Shown here one piece after another: positions 8,422 to 19,410 of a stretch of DNA of 64,000 nucleotides; position 1 is the first letter of the stretch; each line of letters starts with the position of its first letter. The DNA comes from Cinnamomum chago (lineage: Eukaryota > Streptophyta > Magnoliopsida > Laurales > Lauraceae), in the NCBI GenBank assembly GCA_038049695.1, contig CP142458.1:40827501-40891500 (forward strand), written 5' to 3'. The notes under the pieces are model-generated. The model was not told where the DNA came from, searched no databases, and saw only the letters and a program-made list of their open reading frames with translations. Position numbers and translations under genes: made by a program.

Positions 8422-10628
8422 TGTAAGTCCATGGGGATCCGAACCCTAGAGGGGGGGTGAATAGGGTGAGCTCCTTTTATGACCAATTTTAACAATTTTA
8501 ACTTCTTTAAAACAAACTAGTCACATGTGATGATTAAACATACAAGATGCGGAAGCTAATAAAAGAATCACCACAAAGCAATCACCATCACACAAGGATT
8601 TATAGTGGTTCGGCCTCAATGCCTACATCCACTACCGGCTTGTGATCCAACACCCCACCGGATTTCCACTATTTATGCTTTTCAATAGGCTAAGCAATAA
8701 CCTTTACAATATGCTTTCCAAGGCTAAGCAATAACCTTACATTGATGTTTTTCAAGGCTTAACATCAACCTATCCATTATGCTTTTATAGGCTAAGCAAT
8801 AACCTCTTCAACCACAAGGTTGGTTATCTCACTAAGATAGTGTCTATAAACACTTGATGGAGATTCAATTAAGCTCATTACAATGCCTCTTAAATAGGCG
8901 GATATGGAAGTGAAAAACTAATACACACTCACACTATGAATGCAAAGATGAAAGTATATGAAGTGTGTGTGTGTGGTCCTCAATCATTTTGAAAATGAAA
9001 GTTCATAAATGTATGCCTAAGGCTTTTGAAAGTTTTAGCTCAAAAACATTTATGATTGAGGAAGTAATGCAATCACATGTTAAAAGTAACAACTTGTTAA
9101 TGATATCAAAGTTACACAAGTTGTATGAAATGGATTAGCTCTAAACATGTGATGCATAGGGATGTCAATCAAATCAACATGAAGCTCAAAAACATAAAAA
9201 TAGATTTGATTGAAATTAGGGGACAAATCATATGTAATTATAAGGACAACTTGAAAATGATTTACCAATCAAAGTAAGGCAAGTTGTGAAACTTTTAAAA
9301 CAATAATACACATATAATTTGTAATGATGTTGAATCCAAAACATAAGATACATTTGAAAGAGATTTTCTTATGATGGAAAACAACAACCAAAGATTCAAC
9401 AAAGTATATGAATCATGTTACATATTTCATTAACATGATCTACTTAGATTTACCAAAGATAAAGTACTACTTTGATGAATCAATGGTGATGTATCCAAAA
9501 CAATAGATCTATTCAAAATATAACACATGCTAAGGATACAACAAATCATAGATTAACATGTTACAAAGATTTACCAATGATAAAACAAAACATGAAAACA
9601 TATGATTTGTAAAGAAGTTGAGTCCAAAACATAAGATACTTTTGAAAGTGATTTTCTTATGATGGAAAACAACAACCAAAGATTCAACCAAGTATAGGAA
9701 TCATGTTACATATGATTTACCAAGTTTCTTTCATTAACATGATCTACTTTGATTTACCAATTCAAGTACTACTTGGATTGAATCATATGGTGTTGTATCC
9801 AAAACAATAAATCAACTCAAAACATAACACATGTTAAGGACACAACACAAACATAGTTTAACATGCTAGAAATGATTTACCAAAAATAAAACAAAAGCAT
9901 GAAAACATATGATTAAGGAAGGAAGAGCCTACTTGGTGGTTTAACTTCATTAATCCAAGCTTTAGCTTTCCTAATCATCCCCTTCATCCCTTGGTTCTTT
10001 TCCCTTTTGATATGCCTCAAATCCTCTCAAGGAGGGGTTAAAAATTCCCAACTTTTGGCAAGGGAAAGAACTCATATTTATAGCAAAAAGTTGCCAACGG
10101 CTAGTCCTCGGTCGACCGGCAAAGGGGTCTCGGTCGACCGAGAACACACAACGGTCATATTTCTGACCGTTGGTGCTCCCAGGCAAATTTTGCCTGCAGT
10201 TGTCTCGGTCGACCGAGACCTGTATCTCGGTCGACCGGCGACACTGTCGGGACACCCCCCTTTTTGCAAAAAATGCAACTTTTGCATATTTGAAGGTTTA
10301 GCTTTGGGGGACCTTTTGGCCACTAAATCAAGCTTGGAAAACATGTTTTAAAGATTCTAATGGTTTTTAAAACATGACATAAAAAGCTTAAAAAGATTCA
10401 AAACTTTTAAAACAAAGGCTTGCTTGATTTCTTGAAAACTCTTTTCTAAAACAAATGCATCCAAGAAAAAAATACAAATCATGCATAAATCAATACTTTT
10501 ACAAATCTTAAAAGCAATGCATGAATAAAACAAGATTTCAAGTTTATTTAAAACAATGCAAGTGTGTAAATCAAATGATGCTAGAATGAACTGCATCCAT
10601 CAAATTGCAATCTAGAAAATTCCTAACA
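8422..10628 (-). mobile_element. Solo LTR, probable Ty1/copia type, family 1 copy 1
   Basis: The + strand begins TGTAAG and ends CCTAACA; exact 5 bp duplications GCCTC lie at 8417-8421 and 10629-10633. Sense is probably -, because TATAAATA (10075-10082 read on -) and the C-rich end block TATTCACCCCCCCTCTAGG near the 3' edge fit LTR structure in that direction. There is no internal domain, primer site or second LTR, so it is a solo LTR. A second copy of 2191 bp lies at 44217-46407. The middle is AT-rich with repeated TTTACCAA-type motifs. The copia assignment rests on the end motif only. Confidence 0.85.
10075..10237 (-). promoter_or_regulatory. LTR promoter: TATA box with four spaced palindromes
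   Basis: On the - strand TATAAATA lies at 10082-10075. Upstream of it in that direction are four perfect palindromes CGGTCGACCG starting at 10109, 10131, 10206 and 10228 (+ coordinates), that is two pairs with 22 bp pitch. The position 27-155 bp upstream of the TATA box is where U3 enhancer sites are expected. No factor is known to me for this motif. Confidence 0.5.
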
Positions 10629-11652
10629 GCCTCATGAAGCTCAGATTTGGCTGACTGAAGGGCATCTCTGGAGAGGTCCGAAGGATCTGAATCAAAGAGC
10701 AGTTGGCAGTATAGGACTTTATCTTCTGCAGCTTTGATGTTCTGGGTGAGATTTCCATATGTGGACTTACTCCAAAGTCTTAGGGAATGCTTGAGAGCTT
10801 TGAGTTTTTGAGCAAGTGTGAATTGGGGATCACCAACTATTGGCAAATCCCAACTGGACTTGACAGTATCAAGGAAGGAAGGGTGGAGCAGCCATTTATT
10901 TTCAAATTTGAAGGGGGATTAGAGAGAGGAGCTTGGGTGTGGTGGACAAGGAGGATTGGGTTGTGGTCTGATGAAATTCTGGGAAGGTGGTGGGTTATGG
11001 GGTCGCGGAAATGGCGTGACCAAATGGAGTTGACTAACGCTCTATCAAGCCTGGCAGCCACATAGGAAGTGCCTTGCCTATTGTTAGACCAAGTGAACCT
11101 GTTACCAACAAATTGGGTGTCATGGAGACCTGCTTGCAGCACTGCGGTTTGGAAAGCTTTAAGGGAGGAGATAGTAGGTTGGCGGATGCTAAGCTTGTCA
11201 GCATGACAGAGGGTAGCATTGAAATCCCCTATAAAGCACCAAGGCAAGGTGGTTGAGGAGGAATCAATGAGGACTGCCCAGAGGTCCTTTCTAAGGGAAG
11301 GGTTAGTGGAACCATAGACACCAGTAATGATAGTAGTTAAACCAGTAGAATTATTGTGGAGGAGTATGGAAAGATGTTGAGAAGAGAAGTCTTTAACAGA
11401 GATGGAGAGATGGTGAGAGGATTTGGAAAAGCACCAGAGGTTAGTGGTTGTGGAGGTTGCTGAGGGGCCATTAGAGTGGAGGGTATCAAAACCAAGCCTA
11501 TTCCAGCTAAGGGAGATAGCAGGAATGAAAGGAGTCATAGGCCCAGAAATGAAGATGAGATCAGGAGAGTGATTGCGAATCATGTTAGCCAAAGCACATT
11601 GAGTGGGGCGATTGGCAATGCCCCTACAATTCCAATAAAGGAATTTTAACAT
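10629..11652 (-). pseudogene. LINE ORF2, apurinic-type endonuclease and linker
   Basis: The frame from 11652 begins MLKFLYWNCRGI and ends near 10837. A second frame continues 10846-10629, so a frameshift lies near 10840. Endonuclease landmarks are the Asn of WNCRG, GDFNA, NRFTWSN, ARLDRAL and SSDHNPIL with the catalytic SDH. The conserved Glu expected in the second block (usually ISEP) is Gly here (ISGP), which should abolish nicking activity. The following linker, rich in Lys and Leu, leads into the RT part beyond the solo LTR. Confidence 0.85.
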
Positions 11653-11662
11653 GGGGAAGAAT

Positions 11663-13731
11663 TTAGGGGGGTTTTCTTGGCTCTAGATTTCCTAGTAATC
11701 GGGCAGAAGAGGGAGCTGGGAAGGAAAGGTTTTTCCCTTTTCTTTGTTTACCTCTGGTATTGATAGTGGGTGGTGGGTTGACAGTTGTGGTGTCCAAGGG
11801 GGGGCTAGGAGAGATAATTTGAAAGCTGGGGGGATCTAGAGCCTCTGAACTAGAACAGGGGGAGCTTGGTTCAACTGGGGGGTGAACTGGGGGAGAGGTT
11901 GGGACTGGTGGGAGAGGCGGAATTATAGGAGGCTCAGGGGGGGACTCAAAACCAGGGGGCAACTCTGTGGAGGAATTACCTTCTGAGAAAGCTTGGAGAT
12001 TGCGGCCATAGATAGAGGGGTTGTTTGCTGGGTCTAGAAAAGAGCAGTGGTCTAGAATAGAGAAGGTATTAGAGATTCAATGGATGGAGTGGATGATTTC
12101 TGGAGAATGACAGAGACAACATCGTAGGGGAGGTCATTAAGGAAGGGGGGGTTGGCCTTCTGGTTGGTATCTTTTTGGCTCGGAACAGAGAATTTGTTGG
12201 GAGGTGGGAGACTCTGGCTAATAGTGGTGAGAGGAAGTTGAAGGGAGGATTTGATTGGGGGACAAGGGGGGGCGGAGGAAAGAATAGAGGCTGGGAAGGA
12301 AGAGGGGGAGATTGAGACCGAAGAAGGAGGAGGAGGGCCTGTGAGGATAGCACTAGGATCAGGGGCTATGGTCTTGTGGTTGGGAATAGGAGGGCGACCT
12401 GAGTTAGAGTTTAAAACTGTGGAGTTTACCAGAGATTCTGTATGAGGAATAGGGGGACAAAAGGTAAAGGTTGAAGGTCTGTGATGAGGAGAAGAGGAAA
12501 TGCTAGAGGTGACAGGGGGAACTAGGGGCTGGGAGCTGGTTTTGGAGGAAGCTAAAGCTGAAAAGGTAAGGTTGCTAGCTGAGGTTTTACTGGAGAGAGG
12601 ACAAGATAGCTGACTGTGTCCTGGGGAAAGGCATAGAGAGCAGGGGCATTGCTCATAGTCCACTGTAATTTCCAACTCTCCTTCCCCTTGAAAGTTTACC
12701 AGGATGGAAGGGGGCTTAGGTTTAGAGAGATCAACGTTCACAAGAACTCTGGCAAAGGAAAGGATTCGCTGTGCCATTGTTATATTGTCAAGCTTTATCG
12801 GCTGCTCTATTGAGTTGGCTAGGGAGAGAATGATATTTTGGCTCCAGCAGTGGTAAGGTAGCCCAGACAGTCTAATCCAAACTGGGGCTATAGAAGGCCA
12901 AACTGATTCATCTTGCCCAGGAGTCCAAGGTAAGAAGAAGACTTTTTTCTTGTCAATGGAGAGGGGAGAGAGGCTGAGGATAGAGGCTTTATCTGCTGGA
13001 GAGTTAAAGCGAAAAATGAAGTAGCCTTTGTTGGTGAGGGATACCATACAGGGCCTGGTTAAAGGCCAAAGCTTGGCTTTTGCTTCCATCCATTCAAGAG
13101 AGGGGCGTCTGCCAACAAATCTACCTATAACAGCAAAAGAGAAAGATTCTTTACTAGATTAAGCATAGATTGAGGAATAGTTAAAGATGGCTTACCATTG
13201 ATCCACGTTGGAGGAGGAAGTGAAGCTGGGGTGCAGGAAAGAAGGGGGGATTGAGGCACAAAGAAAAGGTTTGCAAACGATTGTTGAAGAGGAGGATGGG
13301 GAGAGGGGTTGATGACTGAGGGACAGAGCTGAGACTCAAGCCTAACAGGGTTGAGAAAGGGGACAGAAGAAGAGGTGCTTGGCTCTGTAGAGGGGAAAGC
13401 TGGAGAGGTCAGAGGGGAGATCTGGGTAGGAAGAGGAGGGAAGTTATGGGGCTGTAGGGAGAGAGGTTGAAGACGACTGGGAACAGGATGAGTGGGAACA
13501 AGCAGAGGCTGTTCAGTGGAGGGGGAGGGAAGGAGGGGATGGAGAGCAGGCAGAAGCAGAGGCTGGACAGAGGTGGTAGTCGGAAGTTGTAGGTGGGGCG
13601 GTGGTTGACCAGTGGAGGTGGTCGGAAAAAGTTGGTGGGTTTGGGCGGGAAGGGGGTTCAAAGACATACTTTTTCGACTCCGAAGTACTAATCTCCCCTG
13701 CCAAACCTGACCTGCATAAAATGCAAGTCAA
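11663..13731 (-). pseudogene. LINE ORF1, DUF4283 nucleic-acid-binding protein
   Basis: A Pro/Ser/Leu-rich N-terminal part (13667-13125) leads to SFANLF...INGKPSLTIP, then a one-base frameshift near 13140, then the DUF4283 core (13137-12650: RFVGRRPSLEWMEAKAKLW, FIFRF, WIRLSGLPYHCWS). A CCHC knuckle CSLCLSPGHSQLSC with exact CX2CX4HX4C spacing follows at about 12650-12600. A long Pro/Ser tail continues to a stop at 12052, and related Pro-rich coding sequence resumes in another frame to 11663. In active elements this protein packages LINE RNA. Frameshifts make this copy dead. Confidence 0.8.
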
Positions 13732-13740
13732 TCACGAGTT

Positions 13741-14083
13741 AAGTTTTCCTAACCCACATAAAAACAAATTCAGTTAGTGTTAACCGGGTTAACCCGCGCG
13801 ACCTGTATTTGACCCGCAAAAAAGATTAATTCATGTAGCTTTTAAATGAAGTTTGGTTGGAGCAAAGGATTTACAGTGGGCCAAAAACTAGATGGACTGT
13901 TCAATGCATGGGCTAGAAAAAATGTTTATGGACCTTAGGCTAACATCTTACAAATGGAAAACTAGGTAATGGACGTCATAGTTCTTAAACTGAAGTTGGG
14001 CTTGGGCTAAGCTTTTATAAGTCGGATTGCATATGGTTGGGCTAACTGGGTTGATCAATGCCAATTTTCTGGTTATGTGAGTC
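13741..14083. other. Intergenic sequence before the gypsy element
   Basis: AT-rich with short near-palindromes around GGGTTAACCCG (13775-13800). The stretch resumes after the gypsy element at 28077, where GACCCG/CGGGTC motifs also occur, so the gypsy insertion split it. Its nature is unknown. Confidence 0.4.
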
Positions 14084-14769
14084 TGTGTGGGGTCGTTTTG
14101 TAATCACGGATTTAGGTGGGGCCACTCCCCGATTTCGGATTACCCTTGGTCTCGGCACCGCCCAAGGCCGGCTGCAGCACCGTCTCGAAAAAGCCATGGA
14201 ACGAGTCTCGGTGGCCACGTCACGAGCTTCAACCTCGGTCTCGGCCCCAAGCCTGATCTCAGCCCCTATCACTCAGCCATAAATACAGTCATAAATGCAC
14301 TGCCGTGACTGGTACGGTGAACTGATAAACAGAGTGGGCGCCGGACCTAGATAAGAGACACTCCTTATCTTAAGGTCATGTCCATAGGCAAGGGATGATG
14401 ATCCGATGGGACATTCCCTTTTTACCTACCCCCACTCAGGAGAAAAGAGTACAAACTGATGGGCCTTCCGTCCCCTCCTGGGCACAGTCCGATGATGACT
14501 CCCACGTCTATATGTAGTGCATGAAGGAGAACTACAAGGGTACGCACAATCTCTCCCTCACAGGGTTTTTTCCTTCTCCATTTTCCTTCAGTTCACACAC
14601 TGACTTAAACATCGGAGTGCCTTCGGCTACATATAGCCAGGGGCTCTGACCTTTGTCTTCCCTTTCTCAGGTCATCGGAGGCTCGATCCTTTCCCTTCAT
14701 CTTCCCAAGATCTCCAAATCAAGAGCTTAATCCTCTAATAACCAAGTCCATAATTTTTAAGCACTTACA
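14084..14769 (+). repeat. 5' LTR of the Tat/Retand element
   Basis: Begins TGTGTGGGGTCG and ends CACTTACA. A TATA-like CTATATGTA lies near 14508. It carries about 19 bases (near 14250-14270) absent from the 3' LTR. Confidence 0.95.
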
Positions 14770-14771
14770 GT

Positions 14772-14789
14772 TGGCGCCGTCTGTGGGGA
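14772..14789 (+). promoter_or_regulatory. Primer binding site
   Basis: TGGCGCCGTCTGTGGGGA starts two bases after the 5' LTR. TGGCGCC-starting primer sites, pairing with a tRNA 3' end GGCGCCA, are found in non-chromoviral plant gypsy elements. I cannot name the tRNA with certainty. Confidence 0.8.
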
Positions 14790-14820
14790 CAGGATCTGTG
14801 CCAAAGCCTCTACGAGAGCC

Positions 14821-15471
14821 ATGCCTCCAAAGACCAGATACGGCGGCGGAGGGACGTCGAAGTCCGGAAAAGCATCATCCTTCCCGCTGCCGGAACAACC
14901 TTCATTTCCACCGTTCTTGCAACCGCAACCGGTTCTTCCGGAGCCAACCCCTGGCCTTCGTCCTGCTCTACTTCCTCCTCCGGGACCGACAGAGGTTTCT
15001 CCCGTCAGGCAGGAGCCACCAGGGATCCCGCGCCAGAGGAGGTCCGGGGGAAAGTCCGATGCCGCATACGTGGAGGGCGTGGTCCAGTCGGACTCTTCGT
15101 CTCGGCCCATGACTACGCGCCTCCGTCGTGATAACCGTCGTGAGGTTCCTCTCCACCCAGGTGAACGCCCATACAGGGGTCCGCAGCAAAACGTCTCCAC
15201 GTCGGATCTTCGACGACGAGGCAAGACCCCTGTCAAGGCAAGATCCCATCAGTCCCACCACCGCACTCGCAACGACGGCCAATCTTTCAACCAAACCCAT
15301 GGGGCGAGAGATGACGACCCCCTGCTCAAAGAGCTCGACGCCCAGAATCAGGTCCTCCAGGAGAAGGAGGACTTGATCCGTCATCTCCAGGAACAGCTAA
15401 AGGCAAATGAAAGGAGATCTCGTGCTCCACCCCTCAGGCGACAGCCGACCACCCGGGCGACCAAGATCTGA
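14821..15471 (+). pseudogene. gag, N-terminal part
   Basis: The ORF starts ATG 51 bases after the 5' LTR and runs 216 codons: a basic, Pro-rich start (MPPKTRYGGGG), an Arg-rich middle and a Glu/Gln/Leu segment likely to form a coiled coil (about residues 168-200). The stop at 15469 follows a one-base frameshift near 15464; in the next frame the protein continues into the capsid part. It is the N-terminal gag region typical of Tat elements and has no enzymatic function. Confidence 0.75.
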
Positions 15472-16214
15472 GGCAGGTCCTCGACGACAGAAGGAGGTAT
15501 CACTGCGAGGAGGAAGGCTCGAGCAGCAGTCATCTACCTAGTGGCATCCGGGGATCACGACACGAGCCAGAATCCCCGAGACCGGATAATCAGACGGACC
15601 TCAAGGAGTTGCTGGATCACTACGTCAAGCAGGAGGTCCAGGCCCGTCTGGCATAGATCGGGTACGCTCGAGACCAAACGAAGGAACGTGAAGAAGACGA
15701 TCAGGGCATGTCCCCCTTCTCGCAAGAGATTAAAGATTTCTCTCTCCCCGAGAGATTCAGCGTCCCGAGGTTCGTCCTCTATGACGGGGCCTCGGACCCA
15801 GAAGCACATCTACGACATTTCACTCAGCGGATGTCGGTATGGGGGGACATCGGTCTCCTGAACTGTAGGGTCTTCTCATCCAGTCTAGGCGACCTCCCAC
15901 TCCAATGGTTTTGTGCGCTCCCCCCTGGGTCGGTCTCAAGTTGGCGGCAGCTCCGGAGCTCCTTTATTGGAAAGTTTCAAGCGCACCGCGTCATCCCGAA
16001 GACGGGCGGCAACCTCATGGCGATCCGGATGAAGGACGGCGAGAGTATCACCGCTTTCGCCAGGAGATTCTGGACGATATATAGCCAGATCACCGACGCC
16101 AACGATGACATCGCCATCATGTGTTTCCGGCAAGGCTTACTTCCAGGAAACGAACTCCGTAAGGACCTGGTCCGGAACCCTGTGGCCACGATGAAAGCAC
16201 GATGGCAAGGGTGA
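15465..16214 (+). pseudogene. gag, capsid-like domain
   Basis: This continues gag in frame 0. TAG at 15654 interrupts it. From 15708 the frame reads SLPERFSVPRFVLYDGASDP, then HLRHFTQRM, LPLQWFCALPPGSV and FRQGLLPGNELRKDL, which are the landmarks of the retrotransposon gag (capsid) domain that assembles virus-like particles. It ends at 16214 through a frameshift near 16200; the next frame picks up ARVNQYIEQEE directly. Confidence 0.85.
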
Positions 16215-17638
16215 ATCAGTACATCGAGCAGGAAGAGGACGAAGCACACGGCAAGGAGCGGTTCGGACTCCCGCAGAAGAACCAAGCCTCCACAAGGGAA
16301 GGAACATTCTCCAGACCGAGGTCGGATAAAAGGAGAACCTCCAGTTCTTATTTAATTGCCTCGAGCAACGGCAAAAGACCAAAGTTTCAGCCTCCCAAGC
16401 CTGCTAGCGATCCTTATAGAGCCATCAGTATTGTCTTCAAGGAGCCTATTTATAGGATCTTGAACAAGATCAAGGCGGAACCTTACTTTCAGTGGCCACA
16501 GCCTATGAAGGTTGACCCATCCACCCAAGACCAAAGCAAGAACTGCTCCTATCACAGGCAGCATGGGCACATGACTGAGGACTGCGTGGCTCTAAAGCAC
16601 CACCTCGAGAGGCTCGTCAAGGATGGACACCTCCAGGAATACATCAAGGAAGGGGAAAGGGTCAATCGAGCCCAGCAGCATCCCCCAGCCAGTGATGACC
16701 CAGACAGCGACGGACCAGCAGGTATCATCAACGTCATCCACCTGGCTCCTGCTCCAAGTAAGGAAAGTGCCCAAGCTCGGTCAGAGGCCAGGAGGGTTGC
16801 CCATGGCAAGCAGGTGATGTCGGCAGAGTTGGAAAGGGCTCCAAAGAGGGCTAAGAGGGAAAAGCCAAAGATCTGGTTCTCGGACGAAGACTTGAGAGGG
16901 GTCCTGCTCCCCCTCATCCTCACCCTTCGTTTCAACAACTATACTATGAAGCGCGTCCTTGTAGATCCGGGAAGCTCATCCGAGATCCTCTACTATAGCT
17001 GCTTCAAGCAGCTTGGCTTGACCGAGACCGACCTGCAGGAAACTCACGTCCCTCTGGTAGGATCCAACGCCAAGCCGGTATACCCCAAGGGAAGGATTTC
17101 GCTGGAAGTCCGAATAGGCGGGGCCACGAAGATGGCAGACTTCATGGTGGTGGACGCACCGTCTCCCTACAATGTGATAATGGGGCGAAGTTGGCTGCAT
17201 GCCATGGAGGCAGTGCCATCCACCCTTCATCAAAAACTCAAGTTTCCATTAGAAAAGCCTGGTGGGGCGGTCGAGATAGTGACCGTATGGGGGAATCAAC
17301 AGATGACCCGAGAATGCCTCATAGCCGTAACACCTGGAAAGATGGAACCAAAGCAAGTGCATATGGCCGAACTCGAAGCTGAGATTGAGGATGTCGGGCG
17401 GACAGCAGGGCAGAAAAGCATTGAAGAACTCACCGAGGTCAGAATCAATTTCGAAGACCCCGAGCGCTATTTCCTGCTGGGTAGCCAGCTTCCAGACCAT
17501 GAGAGGGCCGAGCTGCTAGACTTCCTACTGCAAAACAAGGATGTCTTCGCTTGGACTCCGTATGAGATGCCCGGAATCGACCCCGAGGTCATGTGCCACA
17601 AGCTGAATGTAGATCCCGGACACAAGCCCATCGTATAG
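16202..17638 (+). pseudogene. gag C-terminus, aspartic protease and start of RT
   Basis: 478 codons in one frame. About residues 110-140 hold a Cys/His motif (CSYHRQHGHMTEDC) as in Tat nucleocapsids. The protease follows with the active-site region RVLVDPGSSSEIL (about residues 248-260) and the flap/C-terminal part ending VIMGRSWLHAM. DPGSS in place of D(S/T)G-type sites occurs in this lineage. The last 65 residues begin the RT region (FAWTPYEMPGIDP). TAG at 17636 ends the frame where a Gln codon (CAG) is expected. Confidence 0.9.
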
Positions 17639-18777
17639 AAATCCTACCGGACAGGGGTCCCGCAAACAGAGGCATGGTCGAAGAGGTGGATAAGCTCCTC
17701 GAAGCTGGGGCGATCCGCGAAGTGCACTATCCCAGGTGGCTAGCCAATACAGTAGTGGTCAAGAAGAAGAGTGGCAAGTGGAGGGTCTGTGTGGACTTCA
17801 CCGACCTCAACAAAGCCTGTCCCAAGGACAGCTTCCCCCTCCCAAAGATCGACCAGATGATCGACGCCACCTCGGGACATGACAGAATGAGCTTCTTAGA
17901 CGCCTACCAAGGTTACCACCAGATCCCACTACACGGACCTGATGAGGAAAAAACTGCATTCATAACACCTCGAGGCATCTACTGTTACAAGGTGCTGCCC
18001 TTTGGGTTGAAAAACGTCGAGGCAACATATCAGAGGCTGGTCACGAAGATGTTTTAGAGCCAGCTCAGGAAGATGATGGAAGTCTACATTGATGACATGG
18101 TGGTCAAGTCCAAGGAGTCGCAGGACCATCTGGCGGACCTGCGTCAAACATTCGTCGTCCTCACAAAGTTCCACCTCAAACTTAATGCTTCAAATTGTGC
18201 GTTTGGCGACGGCTCTGGCAAATTCCTGGGAAGCCTGGTGACCCGGAGAGGAATTGAAGCCAACCCAGAGCAGATCGCAGCTATACAGGCTATCCAGAGC
18301 CCCACCTCGACCAAACAAGTCCAAAGACTCACAGGGATGGCTGCTGCACTCAATCGCTTCATCAGTCGAGCCTCGGATAAGTGTCGTCCTTTCTTTCAGC
18401 TCCTGAAGAAGAGTTCCAAGTTCCAATGGATTCCTGAATGTGACTTGGCACTGGAAAAACTCAAGGAGTACCTCTCTTCACCGCCACTATTGTCCACTCC
18501 GTCACAAGGCGATCTTCTCTATCTCTACCTCGCAGTCTCGGACTATGCAGTAAGCTCGGTGTTAATTCGAGAAAACAACAAGCAGCAACACCCCATCTAT
18601 TACACCAGCAAAACCCTGCTCGACGCCGAGACCAGGTATCTACCACTCGAAAAACTGGCATTGGCACTCATCAGCGCCTCTCGCAAGCTCTCCCATTACT
18701 TCCAGACATACACGGTAATAGTTGTCATGGAATACCCACTCAAATCCCTTTTTCGAAAGGTGGACTTTTCTGGCTGA
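17639..18777 (+). pseudogene. Reverse transcriptase and first RNase H
   Basis: After a one-base deletion near 17673 the frame is continuous to 20703 apart from nonsense codons. RT blocks seen: AGAIREVHYPRWLANTVVV, WRVCVDFTDLNKACPKD, SFLDAYQGYHQI, PFGLKN and the catalytic VYIDDMVVKS at about 18080-18110. TAG at 18055 lies just upstream. The connection and gypsy-type RNase H (YYTSKTL, ETRYLPLEKLALAL) follow up to TGA at 18775. In an active copy this enzyme makes cDNA inside particles. Confidence 0.92.
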
Positions 18778-19410
18778 ATCTCCAAGTGGGTCGTCGAACT
18801 GGGGCAATTCAACATCCGATATCGACCCAGAACGGCGATCAAAGCACAGGTCCTAGCAGATTTCATCGTCGAATTCACCTCTCCTAATTCGGCACCGACC
18901 TCGCTCGATGCCGAACTGGGGGACTCCAAGGGCAATGATGGAGCTGAAACTGAGGCCGAGAAAGATCAGTCCTGGAAAAGATTCCTTAAGTCAGTTTGGA
19001 AAGTCTTCGTCGACGGATCTTCAACATCCAGGAGAGCGGGCGCCGGCGTAGTCCTCCAATCCCCAGAAGGACTAGTCATAGAACAAGCACTGGCCCTTGA
19101 CTTCAAAGCATCAAACAATGAAGCGGAGTACGAAGCACTGATCGCGGGTCTCGGTAGTGCAAAGATACTGGGGGCACATCGGCTTGTAGTCTTCAGCGAC
19201 TCCTAGTTGGTGACGAACCAGCTAAGCGGAGATTATCAAGCCCGAGACGATAGAATGAGGGCCTACCTAACCCACGCAAGGCAGCTCCTCTCCCAGTTCG
19301 AAAAAGCTGAAGTCAGGCAAATCGGCAGGGAATCCAACTGCCATGCAGACGCCCTAGCCAACTTGGCCTCAGCCATAGAAGCAGGAAAAAGAAGAACGGT
19401 CGATGTGGGG
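18778..19410 (+). pseudogene. Second (archaeal-like) RNase H domain
   Basis: After TGA 18775 the frame gives SKWVVELGQFNIRYRPRTAI, then a complete second RNase H: VFVDGSS (first Asp), NNEAEYEAL (Glu), VVFSDS (Asp) and NCHADALANLAS (final Asp). All four acidic residues are visible. A duplicated RNase H of this type is characteristic of Tat-lineage elements. TAG at 19204 replaces the Gln that follows FSDS in relatives. Confidence 0.88.

Larger units (their letters stand above)
7920..13740 (-). mobile_element. L1-type LINE, decayed, split by a solo LTR and cut by a CACTA end
   Basis: Read on the - strand the order is a proline-rich ORF1 with DUF4283 and CCHC knuckle (13731-11663), an endonuclease (11652-10837), a linker (10846-10629) and the start of reverse transcriptase (8421-7920). 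A 2.2 kb solo LTR (8422-10628) interrupts the linker; removing it and one TSD copy restores a continuous frame. The RT stops at 7920 where the CACTA terminus begins. The rest of RT, the zinc knuckle and poly(A) tail are not in the window. The 5' edge near 13740 is approximate. Confidence 0.85.

Noticed and set aside
14757-15384. Two ORFs on - opposite gag
   Set aside because: They are shadows of the gag N-terminus, with composition-driven openness and no recognisable domain.
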